From Kluyvera sp046569695 (GTDB taxonomy: Bacteria; Pseudomonadota; Gammaproteobacteria; Enterobacterales; Enterobacteriaceae), in contig NZ_JBKHUI010000022.1 of NCBI RefSeq assembly GCF_046569695.1, positions 13,901-77,900 of the forward strand: DNA of 64,000 bases. Reading direction: 5' to 3'. The notes under the pieces are model-generated. The model worked only from the letters and a program-made list of their open reading frames with translations. It was not told the DNA's origin and searched no databases. Both the position numbers and the translations under genes were made by a program. Below are positions 25,014 through 32,865 of this stretch, in pieces; positions within the stretch are counted from its first letter, which is position 1, and each line of letters starts with the position of its first letter.

Positions 25014-27176
25014 ATGACCATAAACCCCAGCGTAGTGCTGAGCGTGGAGGAAGAGAGAAAGATTCTGGCGCGTATCCGCGACCCGCAGTTTCCCGCCAGA
25101 GAGATAAACGTACGCGACTGCGGCGCGGTCGGCGACGGGACGACGCTGGATACCGATGCTCTTCAGCGAGCGATTTCCCAACTGCATGCGCTGGGCGGCG
25201 GCCGCGTAGTGGTGCCCGCCGGGCGCTACCTCACCGGCTCGCTGGAGCTGTTGAGCAACATTGACCTGCATCTGGAAAGCCGCCAGAGCGTGCTGCTGTT
25301 TACCACCGACACCACCGAAGCGCACTACCCGCTGGCCTATGGTCACTGGGAGTGCTCGCCCCTGTGGAACTACCGGGCGCTGATCTACGCGCGTCATGCG
25401 CAGAACATCGCGTTGACCGGCTGCGGCACGCTGGACGGGCAGGCCAGCGAAAGCGTGTGGTGGCACTGGACTCATCAGATTGAACACGCCTGGTCGACTC
25501 ACGCGCAAAATTTGCAGCGCCCCGCGAGCCTGCGGCTACGCGAAATGAACCTCAACGGGGTGCCGGTAGCAGAGCGCCGCTTTGGCGACGGCCACTATTT
25601 ACGCCCGATGTTTATCCAGACGCTGCACTGTCAGAACGTGCTGCTGGCGGGAGTGACGCTGCGTAACTCGCCGATGTGGCAGGTCAACCCGGTCATGTGC
25701 AGTAACGTGACGGTACGCGGCATGACGCTACGCTCGCACGGCCACAATAACGACGGCGTGGATCCGGAAAGCTGCTGCGATGTGCTGATTGAAGACAATC
25801 TGTTTGATTCCGGTGATGACTGCATTGCCATTAAATCCGGGCGCGATCGCGACGGGCGTGAAGCCAATATTCCCTGCGAAAATATCATCATCCGTAATAA
25901 CCGTTTTGCCGACGGTCACGGCGGCATTGCGTTGGGCAGTGAAATGAGTGGCGGTATCCGCAACGTTTTTGCCGCGGGCAACGAATTTGACAGCCCGGCG
26001 TTAACTTACCCCCTGCGCCTGAAGGCCAACGCGCTGCGCGGTGGGGTGATTGAAAACGTCTGGCTGCGCCACTCTAAGGTGAAGCGGGTGCGCGATGCCG
26101 TGGTTCACGCCACCATGAACTATGCCGAAGGGGTCTACGGCAGCTACTTACCGCGCTTTCGCAATATCGTGATTGAGGATCTGGAAGCGAGCGGCGGAGA
26201 GTACGGCCTGTTTATTGAAGGGCTGCCGCAGTCGCCGATTGACGGACTGGTGCTGAAGGATATCCGTCTCCACGACGTTGAGAATCCACTGCATGCCGCC
26301 CACTGGGGGCGCGGCGTTAAAATGGAAAATGTGGTGATTAACGGGCTCGATTATCCGCGTCCGGTGCAGCTTTTTGTCCGCGGATTGCCGCAGGTAGGGG
26401 ATTATCTGCGCGCGGTGGCGACGCTACCGGGGAACGATGACGCGGTGCTGCGCTACGACTGGTGGCTGGGCAAAACGGCGGATGGGCCAATGACGCCGCT
26501 CGGTGAAGGCGACATTCTGGCGCTGACGCCGACCATGAGCGGGCGTTTTGTTCGCTGCCAGGTACACCATGAGCAGATGAGCCTGCTTGGCAAACCCTGG
26601 TTGATTGGGCCGGAGGGCAGCATTCAATTGGCAAGCGGCGAGTCGGTCAACGCGGGCATTCTGCGGGCACGGGGCATTCTCGATAACGACAGCGGCGCGG
26701 AGTGCATCACCCGGTTTGAGCTGGCGCAAATGGTGATCCGGCTATGGGGGTTGCAGTATCAACCGTCCTGCGGCCTGGTGATTGACGATCTGGCGGCGGA
26801 TTCCGTCTGGTATCCGGGCATCGAAGCGCTGATTCAGCGCGGCATGATGGCGCTTGATAAAGGGAAGTTTAACCCGAGCAAACCGATTCGCCGCGAAGAG
26901 GCCGCCACGGTTGCCATGATGAGCTGCGGGGTGTCGTATCGCAACGCCTCAACGATGCTGCAATCGACCTTCACCGATGGCCGCCTGCTGCGGGATATTT
27001 ACCTCACCAACGCCCAGCGCGCCGTGGCTTTTGGTTTTCTGCGCTGTAATCACGAAGGGCGCTTTCACCCTCGGCGCTATCTGCGCCGCCATGAAGCGCT
27101 GGAAATGCTGCTGGCGATGAGCCACTTTATCGGCGATCAGGACCGGCCTCAGCGGCAGGTGCAGACGTTGCCGTAG
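25014..27176 (+). CDS. cytosolic GH28 polygalacturonase-like enzyme with C-terminal SLH-like repeats
   Basis: A 720-residue multidomain protein. Residues about 25-450 form a GH28 right-handed beta-helix with all four catalytic blocks: HNNDGVDPES near 245, SGDDCIAIKSG near 266, GHGGIALGSE near 301 and RLKAN near 336. Residues about 450-545 are an extra beta-rich domain. The C-terminus carries three tandem units with S-layer homology character: ITRFELAQMVIRL near 566, then WYPGIEALIQRG and GKFNPSKPIRREEAA near 600-630, then FTDGRLLRDIYLT and GRFHPRRYLRRHEALEML near 655-695. No signal peptide is present, so the SLH-like part cannot anchor it to a cell wall in the usual way. Likely an exo-acting enzyme trimming imported oligogalacturonides before or after GH105. 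The ATG at 25014 has AAGGAC 7 bases upstream. Confidence 0.85.
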   Translation: MTINPSVVLSVEEERKILARIRDPQFPAREINVRDCGAVGDGTTLDTDALQRAISQLHALGGGRVVVPAGRYLTGSLELLSNIDLHLESRQSVLLFTTDTTEAHYPLAYGHWECSPLWNYRALIYARHAQNIALTGCGTLDGQASESVWWHWTHQIEHAWSTHAQNLQRPASLRLREMNLNGVPVAERRFGDGHYLRPMFIQTLHCQNVLLAGVTLRNSPMWQVNPVMCSNVTVRGMTLRSHGHNNDGVDPESCCDVLIEDNLFDSGDDCIAIKSGRDRDGREANIPCENIIIRNNRFADGHGGIALGSEMSGGIRNVFAAGNEFDSPALTYPLRLKANALRGGVIENVWLRHSKVKRVRDAVVHATMNYAEGVYGSYLPRFRNIVIEDLEASGGEYGLFIEGLPQSPIDGLVLKDIRLHDVENPLHAAHWGRGVKMENVVINGLDYPRPVQLFVRGLPQVGDYLRAVATLPGNDDAVLRYDWWLGKTADGPMTPLGEGDILALTPTMSGRFVRCQVHHEQMSLLGKPWLIGPEGSIQLASGESVNAGILRARGILDNDSGAECITRFELAQMVIRLWGLQYQPSCGLVIDDLAADSVWYPGIEALIQRGMMALDKGKFNPSKPIRREEAATVAMMSCGVSYRNASTMLQSTFTDGRLLRDIYLTNAQRAVAFGFLRCNHEGRFHPRRYLRRHEALEMLLAMSHFIGDQDRPQRQVQTLP

Positions 27177-27188
27177 CGGGATTCGGGG

Positions 27189-28097
27189 TTAACGGCGAGC
27201 GGTTTGATCGATCGAACGGATCATCGACTGCTTCGCCGTCATTAAATGGTTACGTAATGCCAGAGTGGCGTCGAGATCGTTTCGGCAGATTAGGGCGATC
27301 AGGATCATCATATGTTCGTCGATGGCGATAATATTGCGCTGTTTCAGATCGCTTTCATCCCATTGATAGTGGAAGTGGAAAATAACCGAGATAATTTCTA
27401 ATGACTGATTGAAAAATATATTATCGGCTGCGGAGAGCAGCAGTGAATGAAAATCACGATCGAGCTGCGAGAATGTTTTGACATTATCGCCAATATTATC
27501 ACGTAGCTGGCGATGATATTCCAGCAGGGTTTTTGCCCGTAGCCAGTGTGGGTCATTATCGGGCAGGCTTAAAAAACGCTGTAAAGCATGTAACTCTAAC
27601 ATTTCACGTAATTCAAATAGCTGCTCGGCGTAAGCGCGATCGAACTCTTTCATTCGCCATAGGCCACGTTTTTCGCTCACGATAAGATTATAGCGGCCAA
27701 ACTTCAGTAAATATTCCCGCGCGGCAACTGGACTCACTCCCGCCATTTTTGCCAGCTGAATTTCACTCATCACTTCCCCGGCCTTTAACTGCCGTTGGTT
27801 GATCATTGAGAAAAACGCCTGCTCAAAAATCTGCGTCTGCTCCTCAAGCGGTGCCTGGGTGCACTCAAAGCCATCCAGAGCATCAGGCTTACGTATCACG
27901 ATGTAATCGTTATTGATTTTTTCCAGTACGCCGCGTTGCTGCAGATGCGAAAGAATGTGGCGTACGGTGGTGCGGCTGATGCTGTACATGTCTCCCAGTG
28001 AGGACTGCGCCGGTAGCGGCGATGGAATATGGCCCTGGGCGATACCATCAATAATTTGATTGACGACGCTGCGGCGTAAATTTTGCGAACGGCTCAT
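27189..28097 (-). CDS. lgoR: GntR-family regulator LgoR (tandem winged helices plus FCD)
   Basis: A 302-residue regulator close to E. coli LgoR (YjjM). Residues about 8-68 form one GntR winged helix (MYSISRTTVRHILSHLQQRG), and residues about 90-150 a second one (IQLAKMAGVSPVAAREYLL), followed by an FCD-type all-helical sensor domain (RDFHSLLLSAADNIFF near 215). Two DNA-binding modules in one chain suggest recognition of a long or bipartite operator. In E. coli it controls L-galactonate genes. It is divergent from lgoD across a 138-bp region that should hold its operator, and convergent with the GH28 gene, 12 bp apart. Confidence 0.88.
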   Translation of the reverse strand: MSRSQNLRRSVVNQIIDGIAQGHIPSPLPAQSSLGDMYSISRTTVRHILSHLQQRGVLEKINNDYIVIRKPDALDGFECTQAPLEEQTQIFEQAFFSMINQRQLKAGEVMSEIQLAKMAGVSPVAAREYLLKFGRYNLIVSEKRGLWRMKEFDRAYAEQLFELREMLELHALQRFLSLPDNDPHWLRAKTLLEYHRQLRDNIGDNVKTFSQLDRDFHSLLLSAADNIFFNQSLEIISVIFHFHYQWDESDLKQRNIIAIDEHMMILIALICRNDLDATLALRNHLMTAKQSMIRSIDQTARR

Positions 28098-28235
28098 GGT
28101 TATCTCCTCCTGTTATTTATTAAAGACGAATTTAAAACATATTTCTGCGCTGATATTCACAAGAATTTATTCCGCTGATGCTGAAACGCTCTGAAATCCA
28201 CAATAACAACCATAACGAAAACAGGAGACGTCGTA

Positions 28236-29279
28236 ATGGCAATGATGAAAACATGGGTTTGTCAGCAACCGGGTGAATTAACGTGGCAATCAAGAGATAT
28301 TCCAAAACCACAACAATATGAGGTCTTAATAAAGGTAAAAACGGTGGGTATCTGCGGAACGGATATTCATGCGTGGCGAGGGAAACAACCTTTTTTCAGC
28401 TACCCTCGCGTATTAGGACATGAAATTTGTGGGACGATCGTCGCGCTCGGTAGCCAGGCTGGCCATTGGCACGTTGGTCAGCAGATCGCGGTGATCCCCT
28501 ATGTCTCCTGCCATGAATGTTCTGCGTGCCGGAGCGGGCGCGAGAACTGCTGCGAAAACATTGCGGTGATTGGCGTCCATCGCGATGGTGGGTTCAGCGA
28601 ATATTTATGCGTGCCTGAGCAAAACATCCTGCTGGCGGAGGGCATTGCGCCCGAAGCGGTTGCGCTGATCGAGCCGTTTGCCATCAGCGCGCATGCGGTT
28701 CGCCGCGCGGTGGTGAAGCCCGGTGACGCAGTCCTGGTGGTGGGCGCGGGGCCAATTGGCCTGGGGACGGCGGCCATTGCGGCGGCAGAAGGTGCGCAGG
28801 TGGTGATGGTGGATACCAGCCCGGAGCGCCGCGCGCACGTGGCGCGCCAGCTGGCGTTACCGGCCCTCGACCCGCTGGCCGATGACTTCCTCACCCAGCT
28901 GCGCGATAGCTTTGGCCGCGACCTCGCGCAGACGGTGATTGATGCCACCGGCAGCGCGCAGTCGATGAATCGCGCGGTGGAGTTGATTCGCCACGGCGGC
29001 AGCATTGTGTTTGTCGGCCTGTTTAAAGGCGACCTGCAGTTCTCTGATCCAGAATTCCATAAAAAAGAGACCACGCTGCTGGGCAGCCGCAACGCCACGA
29101 AAGCAGACTTTGCGCGAGTGGGGGAGCTGATGCAGCGCGGGCTGCTGCGTGCCGACATGCTGCTGACTCACCGGTTGCACTTTGATGAGTTGGGTAGCAC
29201 CTATGAACGAGATGTCATCAATAATCCACGGCTGATTAAAGGCGTGATAGAGTTTAGCGAGAACATTGCTGGCGCTTAA
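28236..29279 (+). CDS. lgoD: L-galactonate 5-dehydrogenase LgoD
   Basis: A 347-residue zinc-dependent medium-chain dehydrogenase that oxidises L-galactonate to D-tagaturonate in E. coli. Catalytic zinc ligands sit in GICGTDIHAW and GHEICG; the structural zinc loop CxxCxxC plus a distal Cys is at about 90-105 (CHECSACRSGRENCC); the Rossmann motif is VVGAGPIGLG near 170. AGGAG at 28223-28227 supports the ATG at 28236. The tagaturonate formed would enter the hexuronate pathway shared with galacturonate, linking it to the pectin genes upstream. The transporter LgoT, adjacent in E. coli, is absent here. Confidence 0.92.
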   Translation: MAMMKTWVCQQPGELTWQSRDIPKPQQYEVLIKVKTVGICGTDIHAWRGKQPFFSYPRVLGHEICGTIVALGSQAGHWHVGQQIAVIPYVSCHECSACRSGRENCCENIAVIGVHRDGGFSEYLCVPEQNILLAEGIAPEAVALIEPFAISAHAVRRAVVKPGDAVLVVGAGPIGLGTAAIAAAEGAQVVMVDTSPERRAHVARQLALPALDPLADDFLTQLRDSFGRDLAQTVIDATGSAQSMNRAVELIRHGGSIVFVGLFKGDLQFSDPEFHKKETTLLGSRNATKADFARVGELMQRGLLRADMLLTHRLHFDELGSTYERDVINNPRLIKGVIEFSENIAGA

Positions 29280-29288
29280 TAAAATAAA

Positions 29289-29304
29289 TGTGATGTAAAT
29301 CACT
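29289..29304. promoter_or_regulatory. candidate CRP/FNR-type palindrome
   Basis: TGTGA-TGTAAA-TCACT fits CRP at 9 of 10 half-site positions. The inner GTGAT-N4-ATCAC also resembles an FNR-like arrangement. It lies 67 bp upstream of the Ldh2-type gene, a usual activator position. Confidence 0.55.
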
Positions 29305-29370
29305 ATGTTAACTAAGTAAAACCTGCGCCTCCGTCTACGCTAAAGCCTGTCCGACAATATGGAGAAAAAC

Positions 29371-30381
29371 ATGACAACGGTAAACATCGCGCTTAAGGAA
29401 GCCTATCAACTGGCCTTCGACGTCCTCAGCTCAAACGGATTTTCAGCCTCACACGCCGACGCTATCGCCCGCAACGTCACCGCGGGTGAACGCGACGGCT
29501 GTGCCTCGCACGGCCTGTGGCGCCTGCTGGGGATAGTTGAAACCCTGCGCAAAGGCAAGGTGTCGCCGGATGCGGAACCGACGGTTGTCGATCAGGCGCC
29601 CGCTATCGTTAAAGCGGATGCCAACGGGGCGTATTCACTTTGTGCCTATGAAAAGGCGCTGCCGCTGCTGATTGAAAAAGCTCGCCACTGCGGCATTGCG
29701 GCGCTGGCGATCAACCATTGCGTGCACTTCTCGGCGCTGTTTGCCGACGTGGAACCGCTGACCGACGTGGGGCTGGTGGGTTACGCCTGTACGCCAAGCC
29801 ATGCGTGGGTAGCCCCGGCGGGTGGCACCCAACCGCTGTTTGGCACCAACCCGATTGCGTTCGGCTGGCCGCGCGGTGCGAAGCCGCCGTTCATTTTTGA
29901 TATGGCGACCAGCGCTGCTGCGCGCGGCGAAATTCAGCTACATCAGCGGGCGGGTAAGCCAATTCCAGAAGGCTGGGGGATTGATAGCGACGGCCAGCCA
30001 ACCACCGACCCGCAGGCGGTACTGGACGGGGCGATGCTCACCTTCGGCGGTCATAAAGGCTCGGCGCTGGCGGCGATGGTGGAACTGTTCGCCGGCCCGC
30101 TGATTGGCGATATGACCAGCGCCGAATCACTGGCGTGGGATAACGGTGCGGGCGGCCTGCCGTACGGCGGCGAGTTGATTCTGGCGCTCGACCCTCAGCG
30201 TTTCCTGGGGGCGGAGGCCGAGGCGCATCTGGCACGCGCCGAGACACTGTTTAGCGGCATGCAGGCGCAGGGCGCGAGGCTGCCGGGTGAGCGGCGTTAT
30301 TTGGCACGTGAGCAAAGTGAGAAACAGGGGCTGGATGTTTCTCGTGGCCTGTACGACGAGATTTGCGCACTGCGCGGATAG
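29371..30381 (+). CDS. Ldh2/YiaK-family NAD(P)H oxidoreductase
   Basis: A 336-residue member of the malate/L-lactate (Ldh2) dehydrogenase superfamily, which has its own NAD(P) fold rather than a classic Rossmann motif. Visible blocks are RDGCASHGLWRL near residue 46, NHCVHFSALF near 115, FGTNPIAFGWP near 155 and GHKGSALAAMVE near 230. Family members reduce 2-oxo acids, ureidoglycolate or cyclic imino acids; the closest feel is the DpkA type (pyrroline/piperideine-2-carboxylate reductase), but this is not certain. GGAG 6 bases upstream supports the ATG at 29371 over one four codons earlier. It follows lgoD by 91 bp with its own candidate activator site. Confidence 0.82.
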   Translation: MTTVNIALKEAYQLAFDVLSSNGFSASHADAIARNVTAGERDGCASHGLWRLLGIVETLRKGKVSPDAEPTVVDQAPAIVKADANGAYSLCAYEKALPLLIEKARHCGIAALAINHCVHFSALFADVEPLTDVGLVGYACTPSHAWVAPAGGTQPLFGTNPIAFGWPRGAKPPFIFDMATSAAARGEIQLHQRAGKPIPEGWGIDSDGQPTTDPQAVLDGAMLTFGGHKGSALAAMVELFAGPLIGDMTSAESLAWDNGAGGLPYGGELILALDPQRFLGAEAEAHLARAETLFSGMQAQGARLPGERRYLAREQSEKQGLDVSRGLYDEICALRG

Positions 30382-30385
30382 GAGC

Positions 30386-30417
30386 ACCCCCGGCGGCGCT
30401 GCGCTTGGCCGGGCTAC
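30386..30417. repeat. single REP element
   Basis: CCCGGCGGCGCTGCGCTTGG followed by CCGGGCTAC, the same class as the elements at 2507 and 60376. Confidence 0.75.
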
Positions 30418-30442
30418 GGGGCCTGTCAATTTGCACCAATCG

Positions 30443-30482
30443 GTTCCCTCGCCCCTATGGGGAGAGGGCAAGGGTGAGGGGA
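30443..30482. repeat. dispersed palindromic repeat (CCCTCGCCCC/GGGGAGAGGG type)
   Basis: An imperfect GC-rich inverted repeat of the CCCTC...GAGGG kind that recurs between enterobacterial genes, possibly boxC-like. It lies between a REP and the tsr promoter. Confidence 0.5.
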
Positions 30483-30543
30483 ACAGGCCAACTCGGTGAT
30501 GCAAAATCGCGCCGTTACCGCGTATTAATAGTCACAATTTCTA

Positions 30544-30570
30544 TAAAGTTTTGTCTTTTCCCGCCGAAAA
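30544..30570 (+). promoter_or_regulatory. FliA (sigma-28) promoter of tsr
   Basis: TAAAGTTT, an 11-base spacer, then GCCGAAAA: only one base differs from the sigma-28 consensus and the spacer is exact. It ends 29 bp before the tsr start codon. Confidence 0.9.
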
Positions 30571-30599
30571 CTCGTTATTCGTCTGGAGGAAAGAGAAAC

Positions 30600-32267
30600 A
30601 TGTTAAAACGTATAAAGATCGTCACCAGCCTCGTGCTGGTTTTGGTGTTGTTTGGCCTGTTACAGCTGGCGTCAGGGGGACTGTTCTTTAACTCTTTGAA
30701 GCATGACAAAGAGAACTTCACTATTCTGCAAACCGTGCGTCAGCAGCAGTCTGGGCTGAATGGGAGCTGGGTTGCTCTGCTGCAAACCCGCAATACCCTG
30801 AACCGTGCTGGGATCCGTTACATGATGGATCAGAACAATATCGGCAGCGGCGCCACCGTTGCCGAGCTGATGCAGATTGCCACCAAATCACTGGCAGATG
30901 CGGAAAAACGCTGGGCAGAGTATGAAGCGATGCCGCGTGACCCGCGTCAGAGCGAAGCCGCGGCGCTGGAAATTAAGCGTAACTACGATATCTACCACGG
31001 CGCGCTGTCCGAGCTTATCCAGTTGCTGGGCGCAGGTAAAATCAACGACTTCTTCGACCAGCCGACCCAGGGTTATCAGGACGGCTTTGAGAAGGCATAC
31101 GTCAACTATCTGCAGCAAAATGACAGCCTGTACGACCTGGCGGTCAACGACAGCAATGCCTCCTACACGCAGGCCATGTGGATCCTGTTTAGCGTGATGA
31201 TCGCCGTTCTGGCGGTGATCATCTCCGTCTGGCTGGGAGTGCGCAAAACGCTTATTGAACCACTGAATCGTTTAATCGACAGTATTCGCCACATTGCGGG
31301 CGGTGACCTGGTTAAACGCATCGACGTGGAAAGCGACAACGAAATGGGCGAGCTGGCACATTCTCTGCGCCATATGCAGGGTGAACTGGCGCGTACCGTG
31401 GGCGAAGTTCGTCAGGGGGCCCACGCTATTTACAGCGGCGCGAGCGAAATCGCGATGGGCAACAACGACCTCTCTTCACGTACCGAGCAGCAGGCGGCTT
31501 CTCTGGAAGAGACGGCGGCGAGTATGGAAGAGCTGACGGCGACCGTGAAGCAGAACGCCGAAAACGCCCGTCAGGCAAGTCATCTGGCGCTGAGTGCATC
31601 GGAAACCGCGCAGAAGGGCGGTAAAGTCGTGGATAACGTGGTGCAGACCATGCGCGACATCACCGCCAGTTCGCAGAAAATCGCCGACATTATCAGCGTG
31701 ATTGACGGTATTGCCTTCCAGACCAACATTCTGGCGCTGAACGCCGCAGTGGAAGCCGCACGTGCCGGTGAGCAGGGGCGTGGTTTTGCGGTGGTCGCGG
31801 GTGAAGTTCGCAACCTGGCGCAGCGCAGCGCCCAGGCGGCACGGGAAATTAAGAGCCTGATTGAAGACTCAGTAAACCGCGTCGACCTCGGTTCCACGCT
31901 GGTAGAAAGCGCGGGCGAAACCATGGATGAAATCGTGAATGCGGTGACCCGCGTAACCGATATCATGGGTGAAATTGCTTCCGCATCGGATGAGCAGAGC
32001 CGGGGTATCGACCAGGTTGGCCTGGCGGTATCGGAAATGGACCGTGTTACCCAGCAGAACGCCTCGCTGGTGGAAGAGTCTGCGGCAGCTGCTGCGGCGC
32101 TGGAAGAGCAGGCCAGCCGACTGACGCAGGCGGTGGCCGTGTTCCGCATCCAGCAGGGCCAGGCAAGCACCGCGCGCGAACCGGTCAGCGTGGCCACTGC
32201 GCCAGCGCCGGGTACGCTGCGTAAAGCGGCGGCAACCGACACCGGGGAAAACTGGGAAACCTTCTGA
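30600..32267 (+). CDS. tsr: serine chemoreceptor Tsr
   Basis: A 555-residue methyl-accepting chemotaxis protein. TM1 is at about residues 8-30, the periplasmic four-helix ligand domain at 31-190, and TM2 at about 191-214 (WILFSVMIAVLAVIISVWL), followed by HAMP and the long coiled-coil signalling domain. Methylation-helix residues occur in SSRTEQQAASLEETAASME near 290; the hairpin tip is QTNILALNAAVEAARAGEQG near 375. The C-terminal pentapeptide NWETF binds CheR and CheB. In E. coli it senses serine and AI-2. The ATG at 30600 follows GGAGGAAAG; an upstream in-frame start would translate repeats. The FliA promoter places it in the late flagellar regulon. Confidence 0.95.
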   Translation: MLKRIKIVTSLVLVLVLFGLLQLASGGLFFNSLKHDKENFTILQTVRQQQSGLNGSWVALLQTRNTLNRAGIRYMMDQNNIGSGATVAELMQIATKSLADAEKRWAEYEAMPRDPRQSEAAALEIKRNYDIYHGALSELIQLLGAGKINDFFDQPTQGYQDGFEKAYVNYLQQNDSLYDLAVNDSNASYTQAMWILFSVMIAVLAVIISVWLGVRKTLIEPLNRLIDSIRHIAGGDLVKRIDVESDNEMGELAHSLRHMQGELARTVGEVRQGAHAIYSGASEIAMGNNDLSSRTEQQAASLEETAASMEELTATVKQNAENARQASHLALSASETAQKGGKVVDNVVQTMRDITASSQKIADIISVIDGIAFQTNILALNAAVEAARAGEQGRGFAVVAGEVRNLAQRSAQAAREIKSLIEDSVNRVDLGSTLVESAGETMDEIVNAVTRVTDIMGEIASASDEQSRGIDQVGLAVSEMDRVTQQNASLVEESAAAAAALEEQASRLTQAVAVFRIQQGQASTAREPVSVATAPAPGTLRKAAATDTGENWETF

Positions 32268-32294
32268 TACGACATGCGCCTCTGTCCGGGCGCA

Positions 32295-32810
32295 CTAGTT
32301 CAGCATCAGGCGCATGGCGCAGCGTGATTCATACGCCATGCCGTGCGCCACTTCCTGTGCCAGTTTTTGCCGTAGCGCAGTGCTCAACGACGTTTCCGGT
32401 AGCATTTCGAATCCCATTCGGGCATACCACGGTGCGTTCCAGGGTACATCCCGAAAGGTGGTGAGCGTCAATTCGCTAAAGCAATGCTGTGAAGCCCACG
32501 CTTGCATATAGGCCATCAGTTTGCGGCCTAACCCTTTTCCTTGCCATGCGCTATGCAGTGAAATTTCGACGATAAATAGCGATTTTCCCTGTGCTGCTGC
32601 TAGCAGAAAGCCCACTGGCCTGTAATCTGCCAGCGCTACCCAGCTCATTCCCCGACGAACGAACTGTTGGTGACTTTCCAGCGAAATGGCTGGGCCATCG
32701 GCAATCCAGGCTAACTCAGGAATATCTCGAAAACGCTGCCCTGCGCCCTGCTCAATGGCGGGTAGAAGGGCGGTATCGGCAATAGTGGTCGGGCGAACGG
32801 AGAAGATCAT
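32295..32810 (-). CDS. GNAT family N-acetyltransferase
   Basis: A 171-residue acetyltransferase with GNAT motif A as AWQGKGLGRKLMAYMQ near residue 90 and the C-terminal WNAPWYARMGFEML block. It lies convergent with tsr and downstream of opgB on the same strand, 55 bp away. E. coli has no gene here. The substrate cannot be inferred. Confidence 0.82.
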   Translation of the reverse strand: MIFSVRPTTIADTALLPAIEQGAGQRFRDIPELAWIADGPAISLESHQQFVRRGMSWVALADYRPVGFLLAAAQGKSLFIVEISLHSAWQGKGLGRKLMAYMQAWASQHCFSELTLTTFRDVPWNAPWYARMGFEMLPETSLSTALRQKLAQEVAHGMAYESRCAMRLMLN

Positions 32811-32865
32811 CGGCGATTTTTTCTTGTTTTTCCCGGCAGCGGGGGACTGCCGGGCGTGGAGTCAG

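Noticed and set aside
30363..30599. In-frame 79-codon extension of tsr
   Set aside because: It translates a REP, a palindromic repeat and the FliA promoter. The ATG at 30600 has the ribosome-binding site and the known N-terminus.
32836..32862. Hairpin CCCGGCAG/CTGCCGGG after opgB as a terminator
   Set aside because: On the opgB strand the hairpin is followed by A-rich rather than T-rich sequence, so it is not a rho-independent terminator for opgB.
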